Assembly (NCBI GenBank): GCA_013822725.1
Contig: PNKX01000004.1
Coordinates: forward strand, 186,001 to 250,000
DNA length: 64,000 nt
DNA from: Pirellula sp.
Lineage (GTDB): Bacteria > Planctomycetota > Planctomycetia > Pirellulales > Lacipirellulaceae
Direction: 5' to 3'
The position numbers and the translations under genes are program-made. The notes beneath the pieces were generated by a model. It made no database searches. It was given only the letters and a program-made list of their open reading frames with translations, and was not told the DNA's origin. Of the stretch, positions 62,669 through 64,000 are shown piece by piece. Position 1 is the first letter of the stretch. Each line of letters starts with the position of its first letter.

Positions 62669-64000
62669 TCACTGCGCCTCGCCACGAGTCTCTCGCCACC
62701 GCGGGTACTCAGTCTCCAGCAACTGCTGCGGCCAATCACCGTACCACGGCGTCCCCGTGCGGCGTTCGCGTTCGATCTCGCGCAGTGCATACCGCTTCAC
62801 CGTGTCACGGCCGGCAAACACGGGACGATTCGTACTAATCTCATAATGCCGCGCCCAAATCGGTTTCGCCTCGTCATCTGGTAGGACGACAACGTCAAAG
62901 TCGGGCGTGTGAAACTCAAACTTCTCCGCATCGGCGGCGACCCGCTGCACGCGAATTCCCGTCAGTTGCGTCTCACGGAGCCACGCGACCGCATCCTCAA
63001 TCGCCTGCGCAACCTGCTCGCTCGGCTTTGGCAAGCGCATCAAGAATCGGACAATCGTCGTCGTCTCCTGCGGGCAGATCGAAGCCAATTCAAACGTCCG
63101 CGCCGGTTCCGCGGCTAGCGTTTCAGGGTGGTGCTGCTGGCACCAACCGCTTCGATTCCCGCCCGCGTCAATCTGGCAACTCAGGATGCACTCGACGCCC
63201 GCATTCACGGCGCGCTGCGCCGCTTGCCGTCGTTCGTCGTCGAGCCACTTCCATTGCGGCGCGCCTTCGGCCGCATCTTGCAGCACGTCGAGCACGCCAA
63301 TCATGACACCATCGTTGAACGTGATGAACTTCGCGTAGCCGTCGCCTTCAGGATGCTTCTGCGGAAACCCACCGCATGGCAACTGGGCGGCCAACAGAAA
63401 ATCGAAACCCCGCTCGCACGCGTCCCGCCATGCCTCCTCGCCCCCTGCGGCGTAAGCTCGGGCCAAATACTCAACCTGCGAGTGAATGTTGTAATTGTCG
63501 AACGACGTGTCGTTCCGCTCGTGCGTCTCGCGAATCACTTCCTGCTGCTCCGGCGTCAACACCGCCAGCATGTCGTAATCCTTCGGCCAGCCGCCGTTGG
63601 CGCGCTGAAAGCGCAGAATGTTCGCGGCGATTTCCTCGACCTGATCGACGGCATAAGTCGCCTGCTCCGGCAACGTATGGATCACTCGCTTCGGATCGCG
63701 GATCTTTCGCCAATGATGAATCCCGTCGCGAAAGCCGCTGACGTCGATCGGTTCAAACCGCGGTTGGTCGGTCCGTTCGATCAGCGCCACCCAATCGGCT
63801 TCGGCGTCAGCCGGCGGCGGCCCAATCGCCAACTTCTCACCACCCGTAATCGTTTTCTCTGCACCCGCATACTCACCAGTCCGCGGGTTGAACCAGCGCT
63901 GCCTTCCGGCGCCTCTCATGTCGGCAAGGTCGAGTTCGCCCGTCTCCGTCGCCGTCGGAAAGTAAATCACGTAGACGTCGCCCCGTTTGACGAACGCCTG
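62669..64000 (-). CDS. Family 10 pectate lyase fused to a glycoside-hydrolase C-terminal domain, 5' truncated
   Basis: The gene runs off the right edge (the frame is open to 64000: QAFVKRGDVYVIYFPTATET). The first part is like the collagen-binding-type C-terminal domain of GH140-class enzymes (RQRWFNPRTGEYAGAEKTIT). The rest is a Pel10-type pectate lyase: QRANGGWPKDYDML, DNYNIHSQVEYLARAYAAGG, LPCGGFPQKHPEGDGYAKFI and GWCQQHHPETLAAEPARTFE. So it is probably a multi-domain pectin-degrading enzyme. Confidence 0.85.
   Translation of the reverse strand, partial: QAFVKRGDVYVIYFPTATETGELDLADMRGAGRQRWFNPRTGEYAGAEKTITGGEKLAIGPPPADAEADWVALIERTDQPRFEPIDVSGFRDGIHHWRKIRDPKRVIHTLPEQATYAVDQVEEIAANILRFQRANGGWPKDYDMLAVLTPEQQEVIRETHERNDTSFDNYNIHSQVEYLARAYAAGGEEAWRDACERGFDFLLAAQLPCGGFPQKHPEGDGYAKFITFNDGVMIGVLDVLQDAAEGAPQWKWLDDERRQAAQRAVNAGVECILSCQIDAGGNRSGWCQQHHPETLAAEPARTFELASICPQETTTIVRFLMRLPKPSEQVAQAIEDAVAWLRETQLTGIRVQRVAADAEKFEFHTPDFDVVVLPDDEAKPIWARHYEISTNRPVFAGRDTVKRYALREIERERRTGTPWYGDWPQQLLETEYPRWRETRGEAQ

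Overview
The window looks like chromosome from a high-GC planctomycete of the Pirellula/Lacipirellula type. The lineage is inferred from family content, not from a marker gene. The indicators are: a planctomycete-type cytochrome c domain joined to a formylglycine-generating-enzyme-like domain, a DUF1559 pseudopilin-like protein with an H-X9-DG ending, a BBP7-type outer-membrane protein, an LEPR-XLL export motif, DUF1580, and many PEP-CTERM/dockerin proteins.

Layout. 1-5482 is chromosomal: a partial glycosyltransferase, a TAT-exported Gfo/Idh/MocA oxidoreductase, a cytochrome-FGE fusion, a membrane protein and a small basic protein. 5483-20166 is an integrated element inside the 3' end of tRNA-Ala(GGC). 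It is bounded by perfect 44-bp direct repeats and has a tyrosine integrase next to the intact tRNA. Its right half (12.4-20.0 kb, all minus strand) is a replication/maintenance core: integrase, DUF1580 protein, DnaB-like helicase, winged-helix protein, a protein with an SSB-like acidic tail, and small proteins. Its left half carries cargo: a PEP-CTERM protein, a 1008-aa ELWxxDGT-repeat protein with LEPR-XLL and dockerin motifs, and two unknown genes. No capsid, terminase or conjugation genes are visible.

20.2-24.3 kb holds a BBP7 protein, a repeat-rich spacer and a PLP-dependent decarboxylase. 24.35-40.3 kb is a sialic-acid scavenging locus: a kelch mutarotase fused to a sodium:solute symporter, a NanA-type lyase, a divergent GntR-type regulator, two sialidases, a second DHDPS/NanA-family protein, and exported lectin-like PEP-CTERM proteins. 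One of these is a 1360-aa protein made of three complete export-lectin-dockerin-PEP-CTERM modules in one reading frame, which I consider the most novel object here. The genes would work together as follows: secreted sialidases and lectin-like proteins capture and cleave sialoglycans, the fusion converts and imports the sugar, and the lyases break it down. NanE and NanK are not in the window.

40.4-53 kb is housekeeping or mixed: cupin plus TauE, cobL/cbiET, glgX, purM, dsbD, an APH-like phosphotransferase, PII, a receiver-like protein and a membrane protein. 53.0-59.6 kb is a minus-strand chaperone cluster, groL-groS-groL-dnaJ-grpE-fmdB-yacG, with two distinct GroELs. 60-64 kb has a DMFase-like protein, an isoaspartyl peptidase and a partial pectate lyase fusion. 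Intergenic spaces carry several families of inverted repeats, including a perfect 62-bp palindrome.
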